From JAKFWF01 sp963741505 (GTDB taxonomy: Bacteria > Pseudomonadota > Alphaproteobacteria > Rhizobiales > Hyphomicrobiaceae): DNA of 64,000 nucleotides. The position numbers and the translations under genes were made by a program. Below, piece after piece: positions 28,361 to 37,390 of this stretch. Position 1 is the first letter of the stretch; the number at the start of each line of letters is the position of its first letter. The DNA lies in the NCBI GenBank assembly GCA_963741505.1, contig CAVUIJ010000014.1:124001-188000 (forward strand). Direction: 5' to 3'. A model generated the notes under the pieces. That model made no database searches and was not told the DNA's origin. It worked only from the letters and a program-made list of their open reading frames with translations.

Positions 28361-29241
28361 GCCTCGAACTCGCCTCTGCGGTACAGAACGCGGAAATACC
28401 CGATCGCGAGGACGAATGTGATGAGGCTGATTGAATAGGCATAGGCGTTGCCCATGCCGAAATCGAGGCTGTCGAACGTCGTCAGATAAGTCTTCCAGGA
28501 GAGCGTTGTCGTCGCCGTCCCCGGACCGCCCGCGGTCAAGACATAGATGATATCGAATGCGCGGATTGCCGACATGGTCTGCAGAATGAGAACGATGAGC
28601 AATGGCTGAGCGAGCCACGGCAGGGTGATGAAGCGGAAGTGCTGCAGAGCATTGCCGCCGTCCACGCGAGCCGCGTCATAGAGCTCCGCCGGTATCCGCT
28701 GGAGTGCCGCCAGCAGCAGTATCACCGATAGCGGCACCATGTTCCACACGTCGGCCCACACCAGGGCGAAAAGCGCCGACAAAGGACTCGAGAGCCACCC
28801 TTGATATTCGGTGATAAGGCCAAGGCTGAGCAACGCTCCGTTCAACGCCCCGACCTTGCTGTCATAGATCCACTGCCACATCAGCCCGTTGACGACAGGC
28901 GGAATGGCCCACGGCAGAAGTATAAGAGTGCGCACGAAGCCGCAGCCGGGGAACTGCTCGTTGAGCAGCAGCGCAAACAGGATGCCGAGCACGACAACCA
29001 ATCCGACGACCAGGCAAGTGAAGGCGACGGTGATCCAGAACGCCGACCAGAATTCCTCCGACTGGGCGATCGTGAGGTAATTGCCTAGTCCCACGAAGTC
29101 GAAGACACGCGGCCGCTTGAGGTTGTATTTGTGCAGGCTGATCCAGGCCGAATAGGCGATCGGATAGCCGACCAGCACGACAATTGCGAGCAATGACGGC
29201 GCGTTCAATAGGAATGCAAAGGTGGAATTTTCGTAGATCAC
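28357..29241 (-). CDS. Sugar-type ABC permease (MalF-like)
   Basis: About 294 residues. The likely start is the GTG at 29241 (reading M-IYENSTFAFLLNAPSLL), since the frame before it looks non-coding. Six hydrophobic spans are visible. The EAA loop is IPAELYDAARVDGGNALQHF, and RAFDIIYVLTAGGPGTAT is a family hallmark. It is the first gene of the island's minus-strand operon that runs to 19400. Confidence 0.9.
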   Translation of the reverse strand: MIYENSTFAFLLNAPSLLAIVVLVGYPIAYSAWISLHKYNLKRPRVFDFVGLGNYLTIAQSEEFWSAFWITVAFTCLVVGLVVVLGILFALLLNEQFPGCGFVRTLILLPWAIPPVVNGLMWQWIYDSKVGALNGALLSLGLITEYQGWLSSPLSALFALVWADVWNMVPLSVILLLAALQRIPAELYDAARVDGGNALQHFRFITLPWLAQPLLIVLILQTMSAIRAFDIIYVLTAGGPGTATTTLSWKTYLTTFDSLDFGMGNAYAYSISLITFVLAIGYFRVLYRRGEFEA

Positions 29242-29663
29242 GCGGCCTTGCCGACGCTCTGCCGGCCGGCAGTCCGTGCCATCGCGTAGCTTTGCCGAAC
29301 TAGCAGGCAAGCGCATGCCTCCGGAGCCATGTGCCGAGATACACAGTCTGCACTTTGGCCCGTCGTCAGGCAACCCGATTGAGGTCGACACCGGACCGGG
29401 GTCATCAGGAATTCACTCCGCAGCATGGCGACAGCCATCTGCGTGTACAGCTACCGCGACGCGGGCGACTCGGAAACGGCGCACATGACCCGAAGCACGC
29501 ATCGCCTGACGAAGTGAACCGGACAAAATTCCGTCCGCTCATTGGTCCAGCTGCGGAAGCGAAGCCGCCGCCCACGCGTTGCTATCTCACTCCCATTGGC
29601 GCAAAGGAAATCACTGCCAGATCGAGATGCGATCGAGTGGATTTCTTGCGTTTTGGCGGAACG
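29242..29663. other. 422-bp intergenic region ahead of the ABC/catabolic operon
   Basis: No gene can be supported here. It lies between the end of the KefB-type gene and the first permease, so it should hold the operon's promoter and any operator, but no clear palindrome was seen. Confidence 0.4.
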
Positions 29664-31448
29664 CTATTTCTTTGCTCGAATTGAATGCATAGTCGTCCTA
29701 CCTGCGTCCTTGGCAGCTTGCTGCAATGCTTGCCTGAACTCGTCGCGCTGCTCGTGAATGGAAGCGATCACAGGTCCCGTCGGGATGCCGAGGCCGACCA
29801 GTGCTGCCTCGGACAGTTGCAGGCTGGCCTCGATGGTCTCCGGCACCGCATGGGAGACGCCGATCGCGTACAGGTGCTGCGCGTGCTCGGCATCGCGGGC
29901 GCGCGCAACGACCAGCATGTCAGGTCTTGTTTCTCGAACCTGCCGCACGACGTCGTCGATCAACGATCGCGTGTGAAGTGTTACGATCACGCCGGAGGCG
30001 TCGACAAGTCCACAAGCCTTCAGAAACGCCGGGTTGGCTGCATCGCCGTAATAGATTGCATGCCCGTGCGCTCGATCTTCGGACACTGAGTTGGCGTCGT
30101 TGTCGACCGCCGTGTAGTCCACACCATGTCGCTTGAGCATGGTGCAAACGACCTTCCCCACGCGACCGTAACCGACGACAATCGCGTGCTGCTTTTTCGG
30201 TTCCGGCGGGATGGCCAACTCCGGGTCCAATTTTCGGGGCTCATTGAGTGCCGACGAGATCCGGTTGGCGACAATGGCAAGCACGGGAATGAGAGCCATC
30301 GTCAAAGAAGTTACGGCCAGGGTGAAGCTCGCGACCGGCTGCGCCACGACGCCGAGTGCTGCCGCCAATCCGATGCCGACGAAGGCGAACTCGCCTCCTG
30401 GGCCAAGAAGCAGGCCGGTTTCTAGCGCTGCCGGTACAGATAGCTTGAACCAGCGGGCGAGGCCCGCCAAGATAACTGCCTTCAACCCGATCAGACCGAC
30501 CACACTAGCCAGGAGCCACAACGGCTCTCGTGCCAGCACACGCACGTCGATACTCATGCCGACCGTGAAAAAGAAGACGCCCAGTAGGAGCCCCTTAAAT
30601 GGCTCGATGGTGGCCTCGATGGCCTTGCGGAACTCTGTCTCCGCGAGGAGAAGGCCTGCAACAAAAGCGCCGAGAGCCATCGACAGATTGGCCACGGCCG
30701 CGACGACGCCAGTCCCAACGATGACGAACAGGATCGCAGCAATGAGAAGTTCGCTCGACTGTGTCCGCGCCACCAGTCGGAATAAGGGGCGGAGCAGGGT
30801 ACGTCCGACGATCACGATAACGGCAACGGCGGCGATAGCATGAAGCAGCGCTAAGCCAACTGTCGCCAGAACCGAGCTTCCTTTGTCCGCGCCCAAGATC
30901 GACACGAACATCAAGATCGGAATGACCGCGAGATCCTGGGCGAGGAGGACTGAAAAGCTTGCTCGGCCCACGCTGGTCGACAGGCGGCCTTGGCTAGAGA
31001 GCACTTCCAACACAATCGCGGTGGAGGATAGCGCGAGGCAAGCTCCGACCATAATGGCGATTGGAGCCTCCTGCCCCATGGCCGAGATGATTGCCGCAAG
31101 CAACGCCGTTGTGATCACAACCTGCAGGCCGCCGAGACCGAACACGAGGCGGCGCATCGCCATCAGCCGCTCGTAGGACAGTTCCAAACCGATCAAGAAA
31201 AGCAAGAAGACGACGCCGAGATCGGCGATCCCGGCCACGTTCTTCGCGTCGACGACCGTGAACCAATATAGAAGCGGCACTTGACCTATAAACGAGCCAA
31301 GGCCCAGCGGGCCTAGCAGCGCGCCGGCTCCGAGATAGCCGAGCACCGGGCTGATCCCCAGTCGATGCACCAGCGGCACGACGATGCCAGCCGTACCGAG
31401 AACCACGAGTGCGTCGCTATAGACTGGTATGTTGATTGACGATGCCAA
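29664..31448 (-). CDS. KefB/KefC-type cation:proton antiporter (CPA2) with RCK domain
   Basis: A 594-residue inner membrane protein. Residues 1-390 hold about 12 spans of the Na/H exchanger fold, with GVVFLLFLIGLELSYERL and LLLGPGGEFAFVGIG (the conserved region of Kef proteins). Residues about 415-530 are a TrkA-N/RCK domain with the nucleotide motif AIVVGYGRVGKVVCTML and the acidic residue of DNDANSV. It probably exports K+ in exchange for protons during electrophile or pH stress. No KefF/KefG ancillary gene is adjacent. It lies inside the island next to the integrase and is probably cargo. Confidence 0.92.
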   Translation of the reverse strand: MASSINIPVYSDALVVLGTAGIVVPLVHRLGISPVLGYLGAGALLGPLGLGSFIGQVPLLYWFTVVDAKNVAGIADLGVVFLLFLIGLELSYERLMAMRRLVFGLGGLQVVITTALLAAIISAMGQEAPIAIMVGACLALSSTAIVLEVLSSQGRLSTSVGRASFSVLLAQDLAVIPILMFVSILGADKGSSVLATVGLALLHAIAAVAVIVIVGRTLLRPLFRLVARTQSSELLIAAILFVIVGTGVVAAVANLSMALGAFVAGLLLAETEFRKAIEATIEPFKGLLLGVFFFTVGMSIDVRVLAREPLWLLASVVGLIGLKAVILAGLARWFKLSVPAALETGLLLGPGGEFAFVGIGLAAALGVVAQPVASFTLAVTSLTMALIPVLAIVANRISSALNEPRKLDPELAIPPEPKKQHAIVVGYGRVGKVVCTMLKRHGVDYTAVDNDANSVSEDRAHGHAIYYGDAANPAFLKACGLVDASGVIVTLHTRSLIDDVVRQVRETRPDMLVVARARDAEHAQHLYAIGVSHAVPETIEASLQLSEAALVGLGIPTGPVIASIHEQRDEFRQALQQAAKDAGRTTMHSIRAKK

Positions 31449-31695
31449 GGCTTTCTCCGCGCGCCGGCTACCCGGCTACACCTTCTTACAGTGCTTTGCG
31501 GAGGGCATGAGGCGAGAACACGCCCGCAAGTGCGTCTTGAATCAACGGTTCCGGTTGCAGCGAAAGCTGAACTCAGTGAGTACAGTTCGACGTTCGGCAG
31601 CTTCTGCACCACACGGGAAAGTGCCGCTTGCAGCCGGGCGGGTCCGGAATCGGAGGTTGAGGAGACGAAGTCGGCCCCTCGTCGTGTCGACGCGA

Positions 31696-33006
31696 TCATT
31701 TTACCAGCAGCCTCAGCGGCACCACCGTGCCGGAACTGACTCCCGCGACTTGCTCCATCGCGCGCTGAACGCGTGCCCCCACCTTCTCGGCGGCATCACG
31801 CAACGGATCATCAGAGAGGTGGGCGTAGCGCTGCGTCGTCTGCTGGCTCTTGTGCCCGAGCAATCCGCCGATCAGCGCGAGGGATACGTTGCTGGCTACC
31901 GCTACTGATGCCGTCGTGTGGCGCAGATCGTGGATGTGCACGTCGTGAAGGCCAGCCAGCTTCCGGACCATGTTCCACGGCCGTTTGATATCGGTGCGGT
32001 GCGTGCCGGGCAGTTCGCCAGGGATGACGTAAGGATTATCGGCGTCGCGCGGGAGTCCAGCCAGCGCTGCTAACGCTGGCGCGTTGAGGGTGAGGATCTT
32101 AGCGCCCGTTTTCGAGTCGGGCAGTCGGAGCACGCCAGCATCGAGGTCGAGATGCTTCCACTTCAGAGTCAGGATTTCACCCAGGCGTGCACCAGTCAGC
32201 ACAAACAGGCGAATGGCCGCCGCGGCATAAGGATCGATCTTGGTTCGCCTGTTCTCCACTTTCTTCGGCAGGTGCTTGGCGGTCGGCTTCGTGTCATCGG
32301 TATCCCAGGCGACGCCAACTGTTTCGGCTTCACGGAGCGCGGCGCCCAATGCTGCAAGCTCACGTTCGGATAGATACCGCTTGCGCGGTTCTTCCTTGAA
32401 TTTCTCAATGCCAGCGCACGGGTTTTGCCGATCGGGCCGATAGTCGCCGCGGATGGCCCAGCTGAACAAAGTGGACAGAACGGCCAGAGCACGATTGCCT
32501 TGGGTCGGCGTCGCCTTCAATCCCAGGTGCCAACGCTCGACATCACCACGCGTTACGTCCCGAACACGGCGCTGGCCCAGCGCAGGCAAAACCAACTTGC
32601 CGAGCAGCCGCTCATACGCCGCGCGCGTTGATGGTTTGCGCTTGGCTTTGACCAGGATCTCGATGAAGTCGGCTGCCAATTCCGCTATAGTCGGGGCGCT
32701 GCGGTCGACATGCTTTTGCTTCCGTTTCTCGGCGGCCACGTCGATACCGTCGGCAATCTTCCCGAGCACCTGCTTTGCTTTCTGGCGGGCCTCATCAGCC
32801 GTGATGTTGCCATGCGTGCCGAGCGTCACGCGCTGGGCTCGACCGCCCCTACCGCCAAGCCGGTATTGCACCAGATAGACTTTGCGGCCCGCAGGCGTCG
32901 CCTTGACGCCAAGCCCCCGCAACTCGTTGTCCCAGAGGAAGGCGGGCTTGCCGGCCACTGCCCGCAATGCATCGACGCTCGACTTCGTGATCCTGCCGGT
33001 TGCCAT
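31696..33006 (-). CDS. int: Tyrosine recombinase (island integrase)
   Basis: Integrase of about 436 residues. The N-terminal part (FLWDNELRGLGVKATPAGRK and VTLGTHGNITADEARQKA) is the arm-binding region of P4-like/DUF4102-type integrases, followed by a SAM-like core-binding domain. The catalytic residues are visible: Arg in TGARLGEILTLKW, His-x-x-Arg in HIHDLRHTTAS, His in LLGHKSQQTTQ, and Tyr in RYAHL. I chose the ATG at 33006, preceded by GAGGGGGG; an upstream ATG at 33072 is in frame. It lies 170 bp from attR and reads into the island. Confidence 0.95.
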   Translation of the reverse strand: MATGRITKSSVDALRAVAGKPAFLWDNELRGLGVKATPAGRKVYLVQYRLGGRGGRAQRVTLGTHGNITADEARQKAKQVLGKIADGIDVAAEKRKQKHVDRSAPTIAELAADFIEILVKAKRKPSTRAAYERLLGKLVLPALGQRRVRDVTRGDVERWHLGLKATPTQGNRALAVLSTLFSWAIRGDYRPDRQNPCAGIEKFKEEPRKRYLSERELAALGAALREAETVGVAWDTDDTKPTAKHLPKKVENRRTKIDPYAAAAIRLFVLTGARLGEILTLKWKHLDLDAGVLRLPDSKTGAKILTLNAPALAALAGLPRDADNPYVIPGELPGTHRTDIKRPWNMVRKLAGLHDVHIHDLRHTTASVAVASNVSLALIGGLLGHKSQQTTQRYAHLSDDPLRDAAEKVGARVQRAMEQVAGVSSGTVVPLRLLVK

Positions 33007-33175
33007 GCCCCCCTCAATCGGTGCTTGCTGGCGTGCTTGCTGGAGCCGAAATAGCAAGCACCAGAGGGGCAATCAAGGGCAACTTGCGGAAAGAGAGGGA
33101 AATATAGATTTGAAAAACATTGTGTATTTTCAAACTCGCGGAGCCGCAGAGAAGGTAGCCGCATCACCGACCGTC

Positions 33176-33223
33176 AGTTTCCTAAACTCTAGGTCGCAGG
33201 TTCGAGACCTGCCGGGATCACCA
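33176..33223 (+). repeat. attR: copy of tRNA-Arg 3' 48 bp
   Basis: Identical to 9692-9739, starting AGTTTCCTAAACTCTAGG and ending GGGATCACCA. The 5' part of the tRNA is absent here, so this is the displaced end produced by integration. Confidence 0.92.
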
Positions 33224-33236
33224 ACAGCATCAAGGA

Positions 33237-33588
33237 CTTAATGGAATTGCGCATTGTAGCCCGATAGTGCCGTATGTACCGAACCCGCTTGGTGCGGTTC
33301 GCGCTTAGGCAGTCGGGGAAACGGCCTGTTTGGTGCAACGGGCGCTGAGGCATGTTGCGATCAAGAGTGAAAGTAATTAAGGTCACGCAAATAAGAAAGA
33401 TATAAAGATGAAAAGGGAGGAAAAGTAAAATTTCTTAATGGAATTGCGCATTGTAGACTGATAGTGGCGAATTTACCGAACCCGCTTGGTGCGGTTCGCG
33501 CTTAGACAGTCGGGGAAACGGCCTGTTGGGTGCAACGGGCGCTGAGGCATGCTGCGATCAAAAGCGAAAGTCCAATTCCGGTCACGCA
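33237..33588. repeat. Tandem duplication of about 153 bp beside attR
   Basis: Two copies, 33237-33389 and 33434-33588, share CTTAATGGAATTGCGCATTG, GAACCCGCTTGGTGCGGTTC (a small hairpin) and GGAAACGGCCTGTT. The second copy contains the 3' end of the MFS remnant (coding through its stop at 33502). The first copy has lost a base and no longer encodes it. They are separated by a 44-bp A-rich stretch. Confidence 0.85.
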
Positions 33589-34008
33589 GGCACGCCAGCC
33601 ATACCGCTGAAACAGGTAGCCGAGCACGACGCTGCCGATCAGCCCGCCGGTGAAGTAGGCAGCGAGATAGAGGCCGCTGGCCGATGCCGCATCGGGTGCG
33701 GCGGCGCTTCCGACGAAGCCCGTCGCGACGGCCTGCGCCAGAAACGTGCCGACGGCGAACAGGGCGAGACCGACAAGGACCACCGACAGATGTGAGGCCA
33801 GCACCATCGGCAGACCGGCTCCTGCGATCGATAGCGCCGCCAGGAGCGCCAATTTTGTCCCGAGACGGGCGGCGAGCCGGCCGGCAAGCGGTGTGGTCGC
33901 GAACAGATCGACCACTGTCAAGAATGCCAACGCGGCGATAACCGGCTCGCGCGACTGTGCGACGGGCACGCAGCCGCAGACGGGCGGGTCACTCGTCACT
34001 CCGGACAT
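33502..34008 (-). pseudogene. MFS transporter, C-terminal fragment
   Basis: About 168 residues covering five membrane spans: TPLAGRLAARLGTKLALLAA is the A-type loop between spans of the second half, and SGLYLAAYFTGGLIGSVVLG is a later span pair. A full MFS carrier has about 400 residues and 12 spans, so the N-terminal half is gone. The start of the frame (VTSDPPVCGCV) has no transporter character. The gene end is duplicated downstream. Confidence 0.72.
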
Positions 34009-34111
34009 GGTGGACCTCGCGCAATGATTGCCGTGAGCGGGCAGCGGCCGTCGCGGTCGGAGGCAGAACCACGACGGCCGCACGGGACCGGCGCCGGTCG
34101 AGCGGGCGCCG

Positions 34112-34609
34112 TCACATCGTGTGAGGGTCCATCTTGTCGTGCAGGATGTCCGCCGAGAGCAGCACGACCGGCTTGCCCGTCATGTTCTGCCACCAGTGCT
34201 TCGTGAGGTGCGTCTCGCGGGCGACGTCGCCGGCATGATGCACGATCGGCACGGCGCAGGTGCTGGCGTGCTCCACGATCGTGCCGGAGATGATGTAGAT
34301 GATCGCCGGGCGTTCTTCATGGCTGTGCCAGGCGACGATGCCGCCGGGCTGAACCACGAGCCGGCGCAGGCGGAATTGGTGCTCGTTGAGCTTCGGCGCC
34401 TCGCCGGCGAGGTCGATCGAGGCGATGACCTTGTCGGTTACGCCCTTGTGGGCCGACGGGCCGGGCTTGGCTCCATCGGTGGTGACCTTGTCGGCGGGGC
34501 AGGTTCCGGCGTTGGCGGCGATCGGCATTGCGCCGAGCGAAAACGCGGCGAGCCCGGCGGTGACGATGCCTTTGCAGACGGCAGAGATGGTCCGAGATTG
34601 ATTGAACAT
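34112..34609 (-). CDS. Secreted cupin-domain protein
   Basis: A 165-residue protein from MFNQSRTISAVCKG, with a signal peptide ending AANAG. Residues about 75-150 form a cupin_2 barrel: the metal site is in PGGIVAWHSHEERPAIIYI (His-x-His and Glu), with a later His in VHHAGDVARETHLTKHWW. A metal-dependent small-molecule function in the periplasm is likely, with the substrate unknown. The longer frame upstream is a shadow of the patatin gene. It follows the patatin after about 165 bp on the same strand. Confidence 0.82.
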   Translation of the reverse strand: MFNQSRTISAVCKGIVTAGLAAFSLGAMPIAANAGTCPADKVTTDGAKPGPSAHKGVTDKVIASIDLAGEAPKLNEHQFRLRRLVVQPGGIVAWHSHEERPAIIYIISGTIVEHASTCAVPIVHHAGDVARETHLTKHWWQNMTGKPVVLLSADILHDKMDPHTM

Positions 34610-34775
34610 GGTCGATACTCCGTTCCTTCGCTGATGAGCGCCCTTCTGGAGCGCGTTCCTTCGACGTGTATGATGATGAGCGAGTTTCGTGGGCGGCTGA
34701 AATATCGAAGGCCTCTGGATTCCATGCCTGCCCGCTATGGCCGTTGCTCCGTCTGATGAGGCGTGCAGGGCTGTG

Positions 34776-35987
34776 CTACTCGGCCGCGTGCGACTGCAAC
34801 GATGTCTCGCCGGGCCGCCCGGCGGTGGTTCTCGCCCAACGGCCGCAGCTGTCCGGCTCGTGCAGAAGAACGCCTTCGATTGGATCGAACTCACCCGCCC
34901 ACGGCGCACTGTCGATGGCGCGGCGCGCGTTCGCATAGCCAGCCGCCCAGCGATCGCGGATGCCGGCGGGGCTGAAATCGACGTCCTTGGTCTGGTCCTC
35001 GGCGGTGAGCCGCGGGGCCAGCAACCGCACGACGTGCATCTGGGTCGAGCAGCCGTATTCGGCGAGATCGCGCGCGACGGCGCTGTTGCGGATGTCCGGC
35101 GGGAGCATCGCCGCCAACTCCTTGACGACATGGCGCAGCCGATGGGTCTGCTGCTGCCGGGCGATGTGGCTGGCGACGCGGCTCGAATACTGGATGTCCT
35201 TCTGCCTATGCAGCACATCCCACATGGTGAGCGGCTCGGGTCCTTCCGGGTTCCACATGTGCACGGCGAAGATCAGCGAGTTGCGGCGTGGATAATCGTC
35301 GAATACCACCTCGCTCGGCGTGTTCGAGAGGATGCCGCCGTCCCAGTAGAGCTCGCCGTCGATCCGCACCGGCGCAAACGCCGGCGGCAAGGCGCCCGAT
35401 GCCATGATGTGCCGCACCGTGATCGGCATGTCGCGGCCATCGAAATACTTCATCCGGCTCGAGCGCACATGGGCCGCGCCCACCGTCAGGCGCGGCCTGC
35501 AGCGGTTGATGAGGTCGAAGTCGATGAGCTCGCTCAACGTCCTCTCAAGTGGCGCGGTGGAGTAGTAGCCGGCAGCGTCGGCTCCGAGCGGGATGTGGGG
35601 GCCGAGAAAGGCGACGGGGTTCGGCTCGAAGAACGCCGGAATGCCGGACACCACGGTCTGCCAATATCTCATCGTCTGCAACAGCTGCGGCCACGGCGTT
35701 TCGAACTGCAGCAACGATTTGTGTGCCAGGCGCTGCCAGAACGTCTCGAGCGCCGACAGTCGATTTTCAGGCCGGTTTCCCGCGATCAGACCGGCGTTGA
35801 TCGCACCGATCGACGTGCCGATGATCCAGTCGGGCTCGATGCCGGCTTCGTGCATTGCCTGGTAGACGCCGGCCTGATAGGCGCCGAGCGCGCCGCCACC
35901 TTGAAACACCAATGCAACTTGTTGTGGCTTTGCCGGGCGCGGCGGCAGCAAGCTGCGGTCGGTCGCTGGTATGTTCTCGATCAACAT
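34776..35987 (-). CDS. Patatin-like phospholipase (with DUF3734-type C-terminus)
   Basis: About 403 residues. The oxyanion loop is FQGGGALGAYQAGVYQAM, the nucleophile serine is in IIGTSIGAINAGL, and the catalytic aspartate is in YWDGGILSNTP (DGG). The C-terminal 140 residues (RNSLIFAVHMWNPEGPEPL onward) match the extension of rhizobial patatins thought to act on lipids or polyhydroxybutyrate granules. I prefer the ATG at 35987 because the GGAGG starting at the first ATG (36002) serves as its ribosome site. Directly upstream is the remnant of bdhA, a gene often beside it. Confidence 0.9.
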   Translation of the reverse strand: MLIENIPATDRSLLPPRPAKPQQVALVFQGGGALGAYQAGVYQAMHEAGIEPDWIIGTSIGAINAGLIAGNRPENRLSALETFWQRLAHKSLLQFETPWPQLLQTMRYWQTVVSGIPAFFEPNPVAFLGPHIPLGADAAGYYSTAPLERTLSELIDFDLINRCRPRLTVGAAHVRSSRMKYFDGRDMPITVRHIMASGALPPAFAPVRIDGELYWDGGILSNTPSEVVFDDYPRRNSLIFAVHMWNPEGPEPLTMWDVLHRQKDIQYSSRVASHIARQQQTHRLRHVVKELAAMLPPDIRNSAVARDLAEYGCSTQMHVVRLLAPRLTAEDQTKDVDFSPAGIRDRWAAGYANARRAIDSAPWAGEFDPIEGVLLHEPDSCGRWARTTAGRPGETSLQSHAAE

Positions 35988-36023
35988 GCCTCTTTCCTCC
36001 AATGCTGACCGCCTTTGGGCGGC

Positions 36024-36149
36024 TTACTGGGCGGTCCAGCCGCCTTCGACGGGAAGCGCGGTGCCGGTGATCGAGGCGGTGACGATCGCCGACTTTCCGG
36101 CCAGCTCGCGATACGTCTGCTGCAACTTGCTGGTGCTTATCGTGGTCAT
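36024..36149 (-). pseudogene. bdhA: bdhA (3-hydroxybutyrate dehydrogenase) reduced to its two ends
   Basis: A 41-codon frame with its own ATG (36149) and ribosome site AAAGGAA. Residues 1-24 (TYRELAGKSAIVT at the end) are the start of a short-chain dehydrogenase just before its TGS glycine motif. Residues 25-41 (SITGTALPVEGGWTAQ) are the invariant end of 3-hydroxybutyrate dehydrogenases. The roughly 215 residues between are missing with the frame kept. Not functional as an enzyme. Confidence 0.78.
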
Positions 36150-36175
36150 TGCAATTTCCTTTCCCTGGCGTTTGG

Positions 36176-36369
36176 TCAGGCTTGGCGGGAACGTCTGGCG
36201 ACGACCGGCCTGTAGACGACCGGGATCAGCGACAGCGCCGCCAGGCCAACGAGCGCGGTCACGACTTGCGGCGTCAGCGCGCCCTTGAGCGAGAACTCGG
36301 ACATCAAGTCGAAGATGCTTCCGAGCCGCCGCCTATGAGAGCGAGATCGACTTTCAGTCGCGCTGCCAT
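36176..36369 (-). pseudogene. Possible TVP38/TMEM64-type membrane protein, C-terminal remnant
   Basis: A short frame ending at 36176 encodes FDLMSEFSLKGALTPQVVTA followed by a membrane span (LVGLAALSLIPVVYR) and a basic tail, a pattern like the end of TVP38/DedA-type proteins. Just upstream, in another frame, lies an ATG (36369) with MAARLKVDLALIGGG. Probably another gutted gene; the family call is tentative. Confidence 0.4.
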
Positions 36370-36476
36370 GCTGCAGTCCTCCAGTCGTGATGGTGTGCGG
36401 CACGCGAAGGCGCGGTCGTCGCGACGATGCGCGGCGCGTGCTCGCAAGGCGGATGTGTGAAAGTGCGCCAGCTGTC

Positions 36477-37262
36477 TTATGGGCCGTCGAGCGGCAAATG
36501 GATCTCGAACTGTGCCCCACCTCCGGCGCCGCGGCTGCGGGCCTCGACATGCCCTCCGTGACGCTCGGCGATGAGCCGCACGATCCACAAGCCTAGGCCC
36601 CAGGAGCGTCCCTTGCCGTCGTAGGTCGCCGACAGCGTGGTAAAAGGACGGAACGCACGGGCAAGGTCGGTGCCGGACAGGCCTTGCCCTTCGTCGCCAA
36701 CGCTGATCACGCACTCCTCGTCACGCCGCTCCACGGTGCAACTCACGGTCGAGCCGGCAGGCGCGTACTTGGTCGCGTTGCCAACGAGGTTGCCGACCGC
36801 TTCCGCCAGCAACCGGCCGTCGCCCAGAACCGCGCAGGGGTGAACGGCGGCGACGTCGATCGCGATATCCCGGCTCTCAGCCAGCGGCCGATTGAGGTCA
36901 ACCGCGGCATTAACCACATCAGCCGCGTCGGTCATCGCCGCCTTGAAAGCGAGTGGATCGCCAGTCTCGCGCGTGCGGCGGATAAAGCCGTTTAGCATCT
37001 CGTCCAGTGCGTCGATCACCGCCTGCGCCCGGCCGGTCGCCACCTTCACGCGGTCGAATGCTTGAACCTGCGCGTAAGCCTCGATCAGCTCGATCAGCAC
37101 CGAAAGATTGGCGAGTGGTCCTCTGAGATCGTGTGCGACGATGGTCAAGGCGCCAAGACACGCCGCGCTCTTATCTCGCTGCGGCCGGCGTCCGCCGCCT
37201 TGCCCCTTGAATTGCGATGGTTCGGCAATTTGGGTAGCTTCTGCTGTGGATTGCATGGCCAT
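36477..37262 (-). CDS. Orphan sensor histidine kinase (no sensor domain)
   Basis: A 261-residue cytoplasmic kinase. The H-box is TIVAHDLRGPLANLSVLI, the N-box AVGNLVGNATKYAPAGS, the G1 box SVGDEGQGLSGTDLARAF, and the G2 box WGLGLWIVRLIAERHGGH. There is no transmembrane or PAS domain; the N-terminal 40 residues are low-complexity. No response regulator is adjacent. It may be the surviving kinase core of a longer gene or a genuine soluble kinase. Confidence 0.85.
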   Translation of the reverse strand: MAMQSTAEATQIAEPSQFKGQGGGRRPQRDKSAACLGALTIVAHDLRGPLANLSVLIELIEAYAQVQAFDRVKVATGRAQAVIDALDEMLNGFIRRTRETGDPLAFKAAMTDAADVVNAAVDLNRPLAESRDIAIDVAAVHPCAVLGDGRLLAEAVGNLVGNATKYAPAGSTVSCTVERRDEECVISVGDEGQGLSGTDLARAFRPFTTLSATYDGKGRSWGLGLWIVRLIAERHGGHVEARSRGAGGGAQFEIHLPLDGP

Positions 37263-37390
37263 AACCTCTCGCAGATGGTCCGTCGTCGTGTCGCCAGGCT
37301 AGGCCTCGCGCTGGCTTTACGGAAATATGCGTTGGCTAGGGTTTCGATAGCCGCAGCACATGGAAGGCGCGACAATTCCGAGCGAGTGGT

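Larger units (their letters stand above)
9692..33223. mobile_element. Genomic island integrated at tRNA-Arg(CCT)
   Basis: About 23.5 kb bounded by two identical 48-bp direct repeats, the 3' part of tRNA-Arg (9692-9739) and its copy (33176-33223). A tyrosine integrase (31696-33006) lies next to the distal repeat. The cargo is a degraded type I-C cas operon, an IS21 element, a serine recombinase piece, a sugar/organic acid transport and catabolism operon and a KefB-type antiporter. No conjugation or phage structural genes are visible, so it is not self-transmissible as it stands. Confidence 0.88.

Noticed and set aside
34610..35218. Upstream extension of the cupin gene into a 368-residue frame
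   Set aside because: The extension lies inside the patatin gene in another frame; the cupin protein has its own signal peptide starting at 34609.
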